From contig VZSF01000874.1 of the NCBI GenBank assembly GCA_013398295.1, forward strand, positions 1 through 64,000: a DNA stretch of 64,000 nucleotides, in the 5' to 3' direction. The translations under genes and the position numbers were made by a program. Positions 48,301 to 61,664 of this stretch are shown here, piece after piece. The DNA is from Chionis minor. Taxonomy: Eukaryota > Chordata > Aves > Charadriiformes > Chionididae. The stretch's first letter is position 1. Every line of letters starts with the position of its first letter. The notes below the pieces were generated by a model. The model had not been told where the DNA came from and ran no database searches. It was given only the letters and a program-made list of their open reading frames with translations.

Positions 48301-51300
48301 TCTCATTCTAGCAGCCATGCCCAGAGCTGGCTCCATGATAACTTGTTACAATGACTGTCATGATCGGATAGGCTATGCATACACATTTGCCACTCACATC
48401 TTAACTAGTAGATGTTCATCAACACTCAAATGCCACAGCACACTGCCCATGAAATCACTGTAACAACTGTGATTGGTTCCTGGCCATGAATAGCTCTCCT
48501 TTTTCATGTGAATATGGTTATTCACCAACACACTACATAATCAGCAGTCCACAGTTAGAGATGTAATGTCTCCATCTGTCTCCAGATGGATGTTGGTGAC
48601 AGTCATCGTGTAAAATTCACAGCTTTTGAGATTTTGCTCTTGGCTATGTAGGGTCCCATCACACTTCTTTAAAGCACCTTAGTGTGCCTCTTATGAAGCT
48701 AGTTTTCAGAAGTAAGAAGGGCGTAGGGCCACTGAAATGTTCATGTCAGGTTTATCACGCAGCACTGTGGTTTATCTATAACTATAGTTTCACATATGGC
48801 AGGTGTTAACATGTAAATAGTGAAAATATTTTCAAATGGACTAGTACTCACTATGTTTTTTTAAAAAATTAGGTTATTTTGTAATATATTGACATTCCAA
48901 AGGCAGTATTCAGAAGAAAAATATCTGTAAAACAAGTCAGCTTTGAATCCACGGAAAACTAGTCATCACATCAACAGTCTCCATAAAGAGTAACTTTTCA
49001 CTTCCTTAAACAACAGTCAGTGCCAGAATCAGCTCCCTTTGAAAAGCTGTACAGCCTTATCGTGAGGCCAAGAAGTGTCAATGAAAATGATTTCTCAATC
49101 TGTTGCTACAGACTATAATGGGATTGTTGTTACTACTTGGTAACTTAAAGATTCATAAATGACACCTTGGAATAAATAATATTCATACAATAATATACAC
49201 AACAGAGATTTTATTTTGTAAAGTGAAGGACATCAGAGATCATTGAACCACCAGCAAAGATGAAGAGTCATTGCAGTAAATAGCTTGATGCTTCCAAAAG
49301 ACCACAAGACATGACTCCTAAATACCTGTTCCTTTCCTGCACAGCATCAAATTAAGAAACTGAACTCATGCTCATCATATTAAGTTTATCTTTTGCTTAC
49401 CATATACAGTTGAAAACCTATGTAAAGTAGATTACAAAGTTGTCCATATCTTTAAAGAATACTTCGGACTTTATCCAAACCCAGTCTGCTTGAGTGCTGA
49501 AAGACTCTTTCTGACTCTTCTGCATTGGTTACTGGCAGTCCCAGGGCCTGCCCAGGGTGAGAATAGCCTGAAGCAAGCTCCACCATCACTGGCAGATTGC
49601 AGAGACTCAGCAGGGCTTGCTAAATCCTGCTGCAGCTCCTCCTCCCACACCAGGATCTTAGCTCAACACTTTTGCTGGCTTGGCTGGCATAGCACCAGCT
49701 TCATCCTGCTCAGTGTCTCTTCTCTTATATCCTTTGCCTCTAAGCATTTCTTTGTTTCCTTGGTGGCTGCTTACTCTGCAAGATGATGCTACCTACCATG
49801 TCTTCTTGGTCTGAATGTCCAGCTACCTCTACATGATATGGCACTGCTCTGCAGATACTTCAGGTGAAATCTAGTGAGAGGTTGGGTGTTAGGTTTACCT
49901 GTGCACAAAAATAACCCCACTTTCAGTAAGGATTAACTTTAATTTTAGACTGAGAGAAAAAGGTAGTCCAGTGTTCCCCAAGAGAGCGTGTCCCTGTTAT
50001 GCTGCTTTCCAACAGTTTGCAGTGAACAGTATCTGGATATGTTTTATTTCCATTCTTGTTCCTCTTCCCAGCTGCCTGTGTTTGATGATGGCATAGCACT
50101 TTCAGAAGTAAAGGTGCAATGCACAGGAAACCAAAGCATAACTGTTACATAATTGCACATAGAAATTCAATGTTCTTTTAATTTACTGAAAAAAGAAAAG
50201 AGACTTCTTTTGTTCCAAGCTGATGACCAAAATAAATGGTCCTATAAGGATGTAAAAGAATTGAAAACATCTACTTGCTTCATAAGTTCTTTATTGCTAG
50301 AAATCTGGGCTGCTTCCAGGTAGGCCCCTTAAGAAAATGACAGAGCAATTTTTTGGTAAGATTTTTTTCTCATTCATTTAGTATCTCAAAATAGCTCATG
50401 TAAGTAGGATTGGCAAGACTGGAAATTTAATTTTGCTTTCATTCTTAAGGTCTTCATGCAATACTTGCATTAGTTTGTTTGTGGTGGATCCTATAGAAAA
50501 TAAATACTGCATCTGCAGGGCAGTATCATGTCATATGGAGGTAGTCCAGGCAGAAGACTCTCCAGAACATCTGAGAAGGTAGTTATGCTTTTTAAAATTA
50601 TGTACATTGGATGTTGTCAAACATAAAAAAGACAGAAAAGATTAAACCCAAATGATGAAGAACTAGCAGGAAAAAAATCCCAAGTGTGGAAAAATTCCCA
50701 AATTCCCAAAATTCTCAGAATTTACAATGCTCCTTCAAGGACTGCTGCTACTAGCTTGGGGGTCAAGCTCCAAGCTCTCTGGCTGCAATCTCACTTCCAG
50801 ACCAGTCTCGCTTTGAGAGTGCCCTACCAAAGCTGCATTTCCAACTAGCTGAAAAGCCCACACACAACTGCATACTTCTGGGAATTACTGATTTCCAGAC
50901 TGGACAGAGAATTTAGAAACCCACAGCCAGAGCTCCTGAAAGTCCAAATCAGGAAAAATATAACAGCATTCTGGAACTGTTGCAAAGACAGCTCCCTTTT
51001 AGCACATCTGTCTTCATCCAGCCCTCGTCCAACAGCAGCTGAGCTGCTCCAGGCTGGGTGCAGAAGAAGCAGCTGTACATGCTGGTTGCAGGTGCAAACA
51101 GCCACTTCCAGCCCTGGAGGGACGAAGCTGTTAGAAATAATCGAAGGCAGCCTGCTTTTCTCTTCCCAGTGTGATCCCTTCAGCTGCTTCTGATGCCTCA
51201 CTGCTGGAGGGACTGAGCTGCTGACTACCAAAAAAACACATTGCATCCCTATGCTCACTTTTGAGTCTTTGGGTGTTCATGACACACAGTTCAGTGATTC

Positions 51301-54300
51301 ATTGTGAAAGAGCAATTGTATCAGATTTTTGGATAATTACTTCATTTTAACACCTACCACATTCTAGGGGAGACAACTTATACCTGCACTGTAATATGTG
51401 TCCTTCTGGGGAATACTGTCAGTCATTTAGTCATAGCTCTCTTCCTCACACCTGTGCACAAAGGTGCACACACCACTTAAACCTTCTACTGAGTGGTTCT
51501 CTAGTACATCCCAAAAGACTTGGTGTAGTATTTCTTAGATGCTAAAGTTGTGTGGAATTTTTTTCAAAACAGATGATGAATGTTTTTTCCACATTCTAGC
51601 CTTCCACTTCTTTCAATACTGTTAAAAAATTAATGGGATTCTGAGCAAATCAAAACAATTGTCACCATGAGCCATTCTACTTTAACCCTGATTTGCAATT
51701 GCCTTAAATTTCCCATGGTTTCAACTGAAGTTATGAGGTTGGAGGACTCTTGAAGCAGAACTCTGAATGACTGGCAGGAGCTTAGAGACACAAGTAATTG
51801 GAGATGCACTTATCAAGGTTCTCTTCAATGGATGTTTCTGATATTTCCAAATATTCTGATTCAGAACACAGGCCCGAATTTCTGAATTTTTTGGTGAAAT
51901 GAGTAATGAACTTTGCCCCAGTTTATGCGATAGTCTGTGGGACTACAGTAAAAAAGGGGCCTTAGGAAAACTTGAAGTCCAGAGTATCCTGTACTCAGCC
52001 AGCCTCTCTGGTTGCGCTGGGGTCCTGGCATCATTGTTTCTTTGGCAGTCTGGGAGCTGGGAGACCAAGGAGAACAAATAAGAAGACCTTCCTAAAAGCC
52101 TTTCCTATGTTACTGAGGGACTCATGAACAATGAGAATATAATTTTTCAGCTTTAACAAACTGTCAGATTGTATTGCCCTGAAATCAGCTTGACCCAATC
52201 AAAAATAATTGTTGCAGTGTAAATTTGTGGTAGACGGCTGGAAGAAATCCTGTAGTTCAACTACCATAGTTTCTTAACCACCTTTTACCTGATCTCTTAT
52301 TTAATTCCTATAAATGCTTATATCTTCAGTCAACACATTAGCTGGTAGGACTCCTTTTTACCACAGAAGTAATCACAGAGACAGGCTAAAGGAAGGGAAA
52401 AAACAATCACAAATTATTTAACTTAAAATGAAACCACGTCAAGTCACAGGAATATCTGTATATAATAGAAATCGCATTTTCTTCTTCTAAAAAAACCACA
52501 AAATGATACAAGCTACCTGCACAGCAATGTCAGCGAGATTGGTTGCAACATATAACCTGGCCAGTGCCATGGCAGAGAGGAACTTGCTCAACACGTGTTC
52601 AGTTGCTGGGCTCAGACCAGGTGTAAAAAAGCACTCTCGGTCTCACACAAAGGCCCCGCCTGTGAAAGGTGCCAAGATGTTCCCACAGTCATGAGGATCA
52701 ATCGGTACCAGGAATGGATTGTGAAATGATTAGTTATACAATAGACTTTTCGCTCTCCTAAGTGAGAAAACTGTGATACTGATATTTGTAAAGCAGGACG
52801 TATTACAGACTTGTAGTTTGAACAACTGCAAAGAACCTCACTTCTCTGGAGTTCTTTGTTTCTAACCTACTTTATTAAACACTCTGAATTTTTTTCCCCC
52901 CAGAAATGAATACCTGCTCACTTAAAGCCCTTAGAATACATTGAAATTCAGCACTGAACGTTTCTTATTATCTCCTGTTGGTACCAACCTGCCTTGTGTA
53001 GTGTGCCTGAACCCAGGTATCCCATCTCGTAAGCACTCAACTTGCCAAATCTTTATTCTGATTCTTTATTTAATTAATACTGCAGAATTTTACACAAAAT
53101 GCAATGATTTAAGTGAAGGAATAGAGAGGACATTTAAAAGATGCTTTAAGCTGAAATACACTGTTTTGAGGAGGAACGCACCCAAGATTTCTGGGGGTTT
53201 GGGTAAACTTTCCTAGCATAAAGCTCTCAACCTGGAACTGGCCCACTTTCTAATGAGGTACTTTCTCCATAAGAGGAGATTGACTGTTAGCCTGTGGGCT
53301 GGGACATCACCGGGAAGGTGTGACACCTGGCTTCCAATCCCTGGTCCAGAGGTTATTTCCTTGCCTACACAAAGTGAAGACTGCAAATACACACCTCCAC
53401 TCTGGCTTGATAGTGAGCCATTCTCTAATGAACTGGAAGTTTACATCTACTCAGGCAAAAGTACCTGGGCTTGCACCTACATTATTTTACATAGCTTTTG
53501 CAACAACTGAACTGCTAGAGTAAGAAACAGTAAATTCTTGCTCAGAAACTCTGTGAGTCTCCACTTCCGGCATCTTCAAAAGTCGCTTGGCAAATTCCTG
53601 CTTAAATTGGCTAATAGATTTAAAATTAAAAAAGCTGCATCTCCTATGCACAAGTTTATTAAAACTCACAGGCCCCACAGAGACATATTTTACAGCAATC
53701 TTATAATCATTAAATAACTATTTTCAAAAATACTTTATTTTCAAAAAAGGTCTTATGTGAAATATGAATTTTCAACAACAGCAACATTTTCATAATGACC
53801 ACATTCTTCATTTTTTCATGTTGGCATCTTGCTTTTATAAAACCCAGGTGTTGGTGTCTTGCCTTTAAAGTTTAGGCCCTTACAGGGACAAGGCTCAAAA
53901 GCATACATACAAGAAGGTAGCTCATTAGGAAAAAAAAGAGAAAAAATCATAAAACCAGGAAAGCAGACAATACAACATCTCGTAAACGACAGTTGAGAAG
54001 ACTTTAGTTAAGTTGCCTTAGAAAATTATATTTTTCAAAACAATACTTGATTTTCCCACTTCTTCCTCAACAGAGGAAAACTTGCTTTCTGAAAAAATAA
54101 AACAAAAAATACCACAACTTCCATTCTGAAAAAATATCTTCATCTTATGGGCATTGTTCTAGATATATATATAGATTATAGTTGAAGTCCAGTATTGAAA
54201 TGACTGAATTTCCAAGATTATATTTTAAAAGTGTCAGGTTTAGAAAAAGACAAAGTACTTGGAAGAGTAAGTCACATCACTGGAAAGTAGAGCTGTAGCT

Positions 54301-54518
54301 ATTACTAAACGCTTCTTTCTGTTTGCCTTTAACTGTAAGGACAGTTAGCCATATTTAAGAATTTTGCCAAATAGTTATTTTCCTTTCAGACCAGATGAAA
54401 AGAATCTCTTTTTGAGCAGAGCTCTTTAGGTGATCTTATGTATTTTTTCAATAGAGATTTTTGGTGAAAGGCTTCTATCTTCAAGTGCTTGTACTTAGTT
54501 GTAACTGCTGAATTATCT
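45327..54518. other. Long unique stretch, no gene confirmed
   Basis: About 9 kb with no recognisable transposon. Contains a 17-A run (46424-46440) and ORFs up to 137 codons (50845-51258, minus). That ORF lies in a locally more GC-rich patch (about 50970-51200) but has no domain I recognise. Confidence 0.4.
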
Positions 54519-54519
54519 N
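54519..54519. other. Single ambiguous base
   Basis: One N in otherwise ordinary unique sequence (TTATCTNCTCTTT). Unlike the N at 8856, no duplicated sequence lies on either side, so this may be a simple unresolved base or a small gap placeholder. Confidence 0.9.
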
Positions 54520-55163
54520 CTCTTTTACTTTTTCCCTCCTGTAAAGTGCTGGAATAAGTGACTGGTAGACCGAGTTTGGCTGGCAGGTGTTTTTCATATA
54601 ACTGCATTGCCCAGCATAAGAAACATATATTTTTACTATGAGATCATGGGCATTCATGTGTGTACCTTTCATAACTATTTAATTTACTTGAGCAATGCTA
54701 TGAAATATATTTTGGCCTTTACTTTTTCCATGGGGCAGCTTCTTTTTTTACCTGTCTTTTCAGTGGATGGATGAGTATGTTCAGAATTGGACTCATCTAA
54801 AGGATGCCTGGCATTCATTTGAGTACAAGTCTGCAAATGCTGAACTTTTTGTTAAAGGGAATGAGTGTTTCAGGGCTGTTACTGGCCGTCTCAAAGGTCT
54901 GATATTCTTTTAATCCTTACTATTTATTTTATCATTTAAATCTCATTTACTGGGTCGAAACCCAGTGGCTATGTGCCACCTGATAAGTACTTCTAAGTTC
55001 TTCTGTCTGTCCTTTCCAACTAAACTTGTACTTTTCCTCTTAGATATGCTTGAACTTGTTCCTGGTGTCTTAAAAGGTATGGATTAGCAGGCTGCTGGGG
55101 TTTCTTTGAGCTTCAGGCTGTTCTTTAATTTTTTATTAAATTACTTTTAGATATTTAACACTG

Positions 55164-55212
55164 CATAGAATCATAGAATAATTTCGGAGATACTCTTATC
55201 TAACTCCCAGTT
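55164..55212 (-). mobile_element. Tiny decayed CR1 3' end
   Basis: GCATAGAATCATAGAATAAT gives two octamers of a minus-strand CR1 3' end, followed by a decayed stretch (TCTTATCTAACTCCC) where the family usually reads ATCATCTAGTCCAAC. Beyond about 55212 similarity is lost. Confidence 0.6.
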
Positions 55213-58200
55213 TAAAGGCGTTAAGTAATACTTTCCCTAGAGCTCTCAGAAAACTTACTTTCATTTTATCCCCCTACCCTTTCTACTTCTAGCCTTCCTA
55301 TTCCATTTGAAAAGCTCTATGGACATTCTTCTGGTTTATATCTACATCTAACGTGTCCAACACCAAGAATGTGACCTTATGGTCACATATGGTTTTATCA
55401 CTGAAGCATTGCTGCCTTCATATTTTCCCCTTTCTTTTACCCTAATTTTAATCTTTGGATTGTTTCTGTAGGAATGACTTTCTCAGTGGCTAGATGGCAA
55501 ATTCTGGGGAAGACTGGACAAAAAATACATGGCAATATGTGAAAAACAAATTTCAAAGTAACTGTACAATTAATTGGGTTTGCATTTTACTACCTAGGGT
55601 ACCTTACCCCACATATAAGTCATAGCAATTCTCAACCCATTCCACCCTACAAATATTCAAGAAAAAGTGAGCTCTGCTTCAACAATGTGATACTTGCCTT
55701 TGGAAGAATATTTTCTGGAGTGTTTGCCTTAACACAACGCAGTTCTCAGGATATACTAAGGAACTCCCCATGCCGCAGTTTGTATTGTAGGAGGTGTTAT
55801 CAGTTACAAGTGCCAACAACTGTTGGTGAATGATTGGGGTAATAAGAGTATGTGCCAGCTAAGTAAAAATTGTCTTCTGTTCTATTTAGGCAGCCACATA
55901 CAATGTTGCATAAGCTGAGTGTGATAATAGTGTTTGTAAATCATATGTTTGAAAGGAGCGCAAATGAGCAATTCGGATTACAAAAAATCTAGAAGGTGAA
56001 ATGGAATATGGTCAGTCTGGAGTTAGACAGGAGGCTAGAAAAGCCTCTGCGAACTACTGGATATCAGTCTATATCTCCACTGCAATTTTCTAGTCCACTT
56101 GCAACATCAATGCTTTCACAGTGGCATAAAACTGGGGTTACATGAGATGAGTCAATCTCTGCTATTTTCTCTTCATTTTAGGGGTTGAGAAAAATCAGTT
56201 GTCTCAAAGAATCTTCAAAGTGCACCTTGTTAAAAAAAATTGAAAAACAATCCCAACCTTCACAAAATACTGTTGTCTTAGTAAATGTTGACTTATTTAA
56301 CTGTGAATAAGAGCTGGGCAAAGTTTTCACTGCAAAACTCCAAATCATATGAAACATCTTTTTTTTTAATTCTATAAAAATCCAAAACTCAGCCCAGATT
56401 CTTCGAAAGTTTTGCTGAACTTCACAAGCATTTTTGTATTATGAAGCACAGTACTGAGGAAAGCTGTCCTGATTTGTGGTTTTGAATGGATACCATGCGA
56501 AATCTCTAGATTTTTCACAAGATTAGGTGAAACTCAGTGATTTTGACAGGAGCTTTTATTTGAATTTCTGGTTTTTGACATCAGCAAAGAGAGAAAAGGC
56601 AGTGTTTATATGGATCAGATGGATTACAAACCTAGGGTAAGCAGAAAAAAAGATCCTTTGAACCCCAGTAAAAGAAGATTAGCAAAATATTTCTTATTCA
56701 CAGATTTTATGAGACAATAACGTAAGCGAAAGTATAGTTACTGTGAATGGTTTTATATTTGAGGCTGGTTTAGGGTAAAGTTTCTGAAAATTAAAAAAAA
56801 ATATATCAAAAAGTTCTGTGGTCATGATATCAGATGTATACCTGTGAATATAAATGTTGATTAAGTCTCCCTAAATGAGTGATAAGAACTCATTTCAAGT
56901 TTTCTGATTCTACCTTTCTTAGCAGTTTGTCCTGGAAAAGCCCAGAAAGGAAAAAACCAACAATGAAGCAAACAAACAACAACAACAAAAAACCGTAAAC
57001 CAAACCAAAACAAAAAAAGCCACCTCACTCCCCCCTAAAAACAGCAATAAAGCATTAAAAACTAGTGGGAAAAGGTTTTGCCCAGTTCTTATCCACAGCT
57101 TATATATTTAAAAATCCCTACAGTAATGCCTACCTTCAAGTCTGTTAAAGTTAGGTTTTAAAAAGGCCAAAATACTCCCCAGCTCCTATTCCTGTCAAAT
57201 AACTATATCCACATCTATTTACATCTCAGCTGAATTAACTTATGTATGTGCATTTATGGATTTACCTTGAACTTCATGTACAGTGTCTGTTTCTCACTAT
57301 ATACATGATGTTTGTATTTACTTACGTTTCTCAGTATATACAAATCCCACAGTTTTCCAGAGCCATTTTCAAACTCCATGGATACTGCTAAATACAATAG
57401 AACAGGTCACATCAAGACACTGCTGTCACCAGAGTGAGACAAATCATCTGCCACCAGTTGAGATCTTAAGTGTGTTTGTTCTTGTATGGTGACTGTTTTT
57501 CATCTGTGTACCTGCCAGTCGTAGCACAGCACTCTTGTACTAATTTCAACTGCACTTATACATTTTTTTATTTTTCTTTTATTGGTTCAGGAGAAAGTTG
57601 GCCATATTAACTGGAATAGGAATAATGGCATTGTCTTGCAGAATAATTACTCTGCCAGGAGGAAACAGAACCAAGACTTGTTTGACAGCAATATTTCCCT
57701 CCATTTTTAACACACCCTGACCCATAAAAAAGTACCTTCATCTGGATACCAGATAATGTCTAATGTGAATATTGCTCTCAGATTTGATAAAAATTGTTTT
57801 CGCTGTAGTATGATATGCTCTGCTGTGTTGAGTTGCCTTTATACGGCAGAAATATTCTCATTTTTAAAAAAAAGTAACCACTATTCTGATTTTTCTCTAA
57901 ACCTCCTTTTGAATTAGTCCTGTACTGAAGGTAGTACTGTAGACACAATTTGGCTGTTTGTTTGTACACAGGAATAACAATATGTTTACTCTGCCTCTCC
58001 TCACTTACCTTTTGTTGGCCGAGCAACCGGAAAGTGACAGGAACACCTTCCCACAAGTGCAGAGAACATAATTCAGAATTCCAAATTTTAAAAAATTTGC
58101 TGCAAGTTGTTTCAAACAAAAGACACTGATCATTTTTCTGATCTCCCTGATGAAAGACAGTGTTCAGGATGCAGTGTTTGGTCTGAAAGATCAGTTAGTA

Positions 58201-60284
58201 ACCCAGCAGGAAAGCTGAGAGAAAAAGCACAAAATTTACCTCTTTGAAGAATTCTAATATTTTTATATTTAATTTCACCCTGCATAAATAAGTTAAATAT
58301 CTAAGCTCACTGTTTTAGCAGTTTAAAAAAACAGCATCCCAAGCAAAATTAGTCATTTTGACAATCCGATTTTCTTTGCATCTGACATGGATTTACCTTT
58401 TCCTGAGATGCACAAATGCCTCATAGGGAACTGTTTGGTTTAATAAACAAAACAAAATACTGTCCCGCTTTGGGTCACCAAACCTTTATAATCAAACTAC
58501 CACTCTTTTTTTTTTTTTTTAATTGAAAAACGTTCTGAGGAAAAATCTTCGCATTTAGCAAAAGGAAGCTAATGCCAGATGCAGTGCCCAACCCCCAGAA
58601 TTCCCAATACCAAGATCATGGCACAGTCATTAGGTTAATTTAACCTTTCTCTCATTTTGCTGGTAATGTTACAGTGATCTTTAGGGTATTTTAATATGAA
58701 GACCTTTGCAAAGAGTTACAGGAAGATTTCATATCACTGGATGTGGGATGATAAGAATGACAAATGAAATTCAGTATAAATAAATGCAAAATAATGACTG
58801 GAAAATTTGCTTTATATGTGCACAGTGAGAGATTCTTCTTTATTATTTTTATTCAAGAAGAAACTCTTGGAGACACAGATAGTTGTTGGACAGCTCAGAA
58901 GTGATAAAAAGACAAGGGGAAAAGTCTGAATTATTAGAAAGAAATAAAGAATCAAAGAAAAAAACAGCATTATGCAGGAATCCAACTCTAGGATTCACCA
59001 AGCTCGGGCTCCAGACTGAGTGAGTCATTTTGAATATCCTCTGCAGACTCACTCTTTCACTTGGTGACACAAGAACCGGTGGCATATGTTTAAATTATCA
59101 GGCATCATTTTCAAACAAGGATGTGTTTTTTCCCATATATCAGAGAGGAATCATGAAATATACCACAGATACTGTGAAGTCCAGATATATTAGCAGTTTA
59201 AATATCAGATCTCCCCAAATTAATGGAAGATAGGCTATTAGATGCAATGGTCAGGATGCAGTCTCTGTGGTAGGATATCACTAATTCTTTGATGGATAGA
59301 GGCTGAAAAGCTATCCTATTTTTCATACTTTTTCCCATAAACATCCACTATTGACCAGTGTTACAAACATGGTACCACACACAAACTACTTGTCTGATCA
59401 GCACAAGTTCAGTTTATGTTTCTGTTAGCAGCTAGTGGTTACAATTCCATTTACTGCAACAGGAGAAGACCTAAGCCAATGTCAATGCCCAGCATTTCTG
59501 AAAACCCAGATGTGAGTGTAATACAAAGTGATTTTTAGCAACCCAAGACCAATTTAGTAGCACTGACTGTAGATCCTTACTTCATTATTTGAGCACCAGT
59601 TTTCACTATGTTCATGTGTTAGGCTGTGCTTAAGCACAGACAGTTGTGGTGCAGCCTGAATTTCACCTTTGCTGACACTTCTAGTAGAAGGAGTCCTATA
59701 ACACTACAACCTGCAGATTTGGTGACATTTCTTTTGATTATACTGTGACATTGTTATCGTTTTCTATTTAATTGTAACAGTAACTTTGACATGTATTATT
59801 ATAATACTTGTATTATAATACAAACTTTTAAAATATTTTCTTTAATTTTGTATTTCAGTCTTCCACTTTCTTCCTTGGCTAATCATACTAAGACTTGCTC
59901 TAAGAAATTACAATTGCTTGTTCAATTCTTATCTTACTCTGAGTTTCATGTGTCCTTTGACAACAAAACATTTATGAGAGCTGGGAAGTTCTGAGAGCTT
60001 CTTATTGCCTACATTTCTGTCAGGGTTCTGAAGCCAGAGGGGAAAAAACCCCTCACAACAATGTGCCAGGCTTATAGGGATCCTGAAGTGGAAAGATAAT
60101 CAAGCTTGGCTTGTTGTTTTGGTTTGGATTTTTTTACAGAGATTCTCTTATTTTGCAATTAACTGTGGCAAGAGTTTTGAAAATTAAGTGAAAAAAAAAA
60201 TAATAAAACAAACCAACTTAAGCTTAGGCATTTTATTCTGTCCAAGTCTTCCAAGTTAGTGCCACTGACAATTTCGGAACTGCT
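55213..60284. other. Unique AT-rich DNA, no gene confirmed
   Basis: ORFs up to 113 codons (57778-58119, minus), unrecognised. Includes CAA/A-rich stretches near 56960-57020, a T-run at 58507-58520 and an AT palindrome at 59797-59820. The possible exon at 55472-55542 is treated as a finding only. Confidence 0.4.
59797..59820. repeat. 24 bp AT-rich palindrome
   Basis: TATTATAATAC (59797-59807), TT, then GTATTATAATA (59810-59820) form perfect 11 bp arms. The ten-base core TATTATAATA is also a palindrome, so the two arms are both inverted and direct repeats. It might extrude as a small cruciform; no function is implied. Confidence 0.75.
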
Positions 60285-60700
60285 CCCTAATCACTAAACC
60301 TTTTAGATACCTAAATTCCTGTAGATAAATACATGCAGGTTACATAGACATCGGGAACAGAAAAGGGTTTCTGAACTGGTAGGACCCCGTATTTGATCCA
60401 TGTCCCGAGAGGTTACAAAGCAAAATTACCAGTCTCTGAAAACATTGAAGTTAGCAAACAAGACCCAAAGCTCAGTGTATGCTCCCTACTAATATGAGGG
60501 ACACAGGTTCAAACCTGTCCTTCAAGCAGGGAATTAGACCTCACTGTTCACAGCATAGGCCTGTGTGGCATTCAGTAACATCATCCCTTTCCTTCGGCAT
60601 TCTATTCCAAAGGAAGGTTGAGGGCTGAGGATTCAGGCAGAAGACCATTGTCAGCTCCCTTTCCACCCCTGTGCTAGACACCACATTAGACATCTAAACC
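60285..60700. other. Possible remnant of an ancient amniote repeat
   Basis: Phrases such as CTAATCACTAAACC, GGACCCCGTATTTGATCC and GGTTCAAACCTGTCC recall old tRNA-derived or CR1-like repeats seen in reptiles and birds. The region is also less AT-rich than its surroundings. Similarity is from memory and weak. Confidence 0.2.
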
Positions 60701-61371
60701 TCACCCCTTTCCTCTGCATTTCACTTCAATGTATCCTCAATATTTAGTGGTGAGCAGATTTCTGAGGATCTCTCTGTCAGGTAAATTGTTAAGAGGAACT
60801 TAAGACCCAACTTCACTTCTACATTGCTCTGGCTGGACACCAAAAGCGGTGAGCTTTGCTGTGGAAATGCCTTTGGTGAGCTTTCTCATCTATGCAAATT
60901 TTTGTCCATTTTATAATACCAGGTAATTTCTCAGAAACCATTCTCGAACAGAAGAGAGTAATACAATAATGATAAAGGTTTAATACTCTATTCTGAAGTA
61001 ACGGATTATTCCTCCACAATGTATTGTTGCAGAGAATTCTCTTCCTATACAACATGTCTGAATGAATGTGTCTAGATTCAGAAAATGTGAATTTTAGACA
61101 TGCAGTTTATTAGGAAAGTTGCAACAGTTTAAACAAATTGCATCTGTAATAGCCGTTTAAACTTCTGCGCATTTAGCCTGAATGCACAGGCTGAATGTGT
61201 TTTAGTTAACCCTTGCTTGTATCTCTTTCATTTGCATTGCTAAGTATCAAAGGTAAATCAAGATGATTTAAGGAAAGACTGAAGAGCTTTATTGTATATG
61301 TATGTAGCAAATTTGTGTTAGATAATTAGCTCTATGTAGTGAACCTAGTCTATTCTTCCACATATTCTTCC
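60701..61371. other. Unique DNA, no gene seen
   Basis: About 670 bp with one 78-codon minus-strand ORF (60819-61055), unrecognised. It includes ATTTGCAT at about 61231, an octamer-like motif that is common by chance. Confidence 0.4.
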
Positions 61372-61664
61372 TGCATCATGGGCTGCATCAAAAGCAATGT
61401 AGCCAGCAGGTTGAGAAAAGTCATTCTGCCCCTCTACTCCACTCTTGTGAGACTCCACTTGGAATACTGTGTCCAGCTCTGGAGCCCCCGACATAAGAAG
61501 GACATGGACATGTTGGAGCGAGTCCAGAGGAAAGTCATGAAGATGATCAGCAGGTTAGAGCACCTCTTCTGTGAGAGTAGGCTGAGAGAATTGGGGTTGT
61601 TCAGTCTGGAGAAAAGAAGGCTCCGGGGAGACTTTATATCAGCCTGCCAATATCATTTAAAGTG
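61372..61664 (+). mobile_element. Internal CR1 LINE fragment, both ends missing
   Basis: A plus-strand segment of CR1 ORF2 C-terminal coding sequence: [46 protein letters not shown] and [19 protein letters not shown], open across the homologous part. It stops near 61664 in the middle of the coding region, with no C-terminus, 3' end or octamers. CR1 copies normally keep their 3' end, so the right side was probably removed after insertion. Confidence 0.88.

Noticed and set aside
50845..51258. 137-codon minus-strand ORF in a GC-richer patch
   Set aside because: No domain, no credible start context and no similarity that I recognise.
52230..52290. Another faint CR1-like phrase (GGAAGAAATCCTGTAGTTCAAC)
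   Set aside because: Too short and degraded, with no octamers.
60505..60525. GGTTCAAACC, resembling the B box / T-arm of a tRNA gene
   Set aside because: The loop is six rather than seven bases, and no A box, anticodon arm or acceptor stem can be fitted around it.
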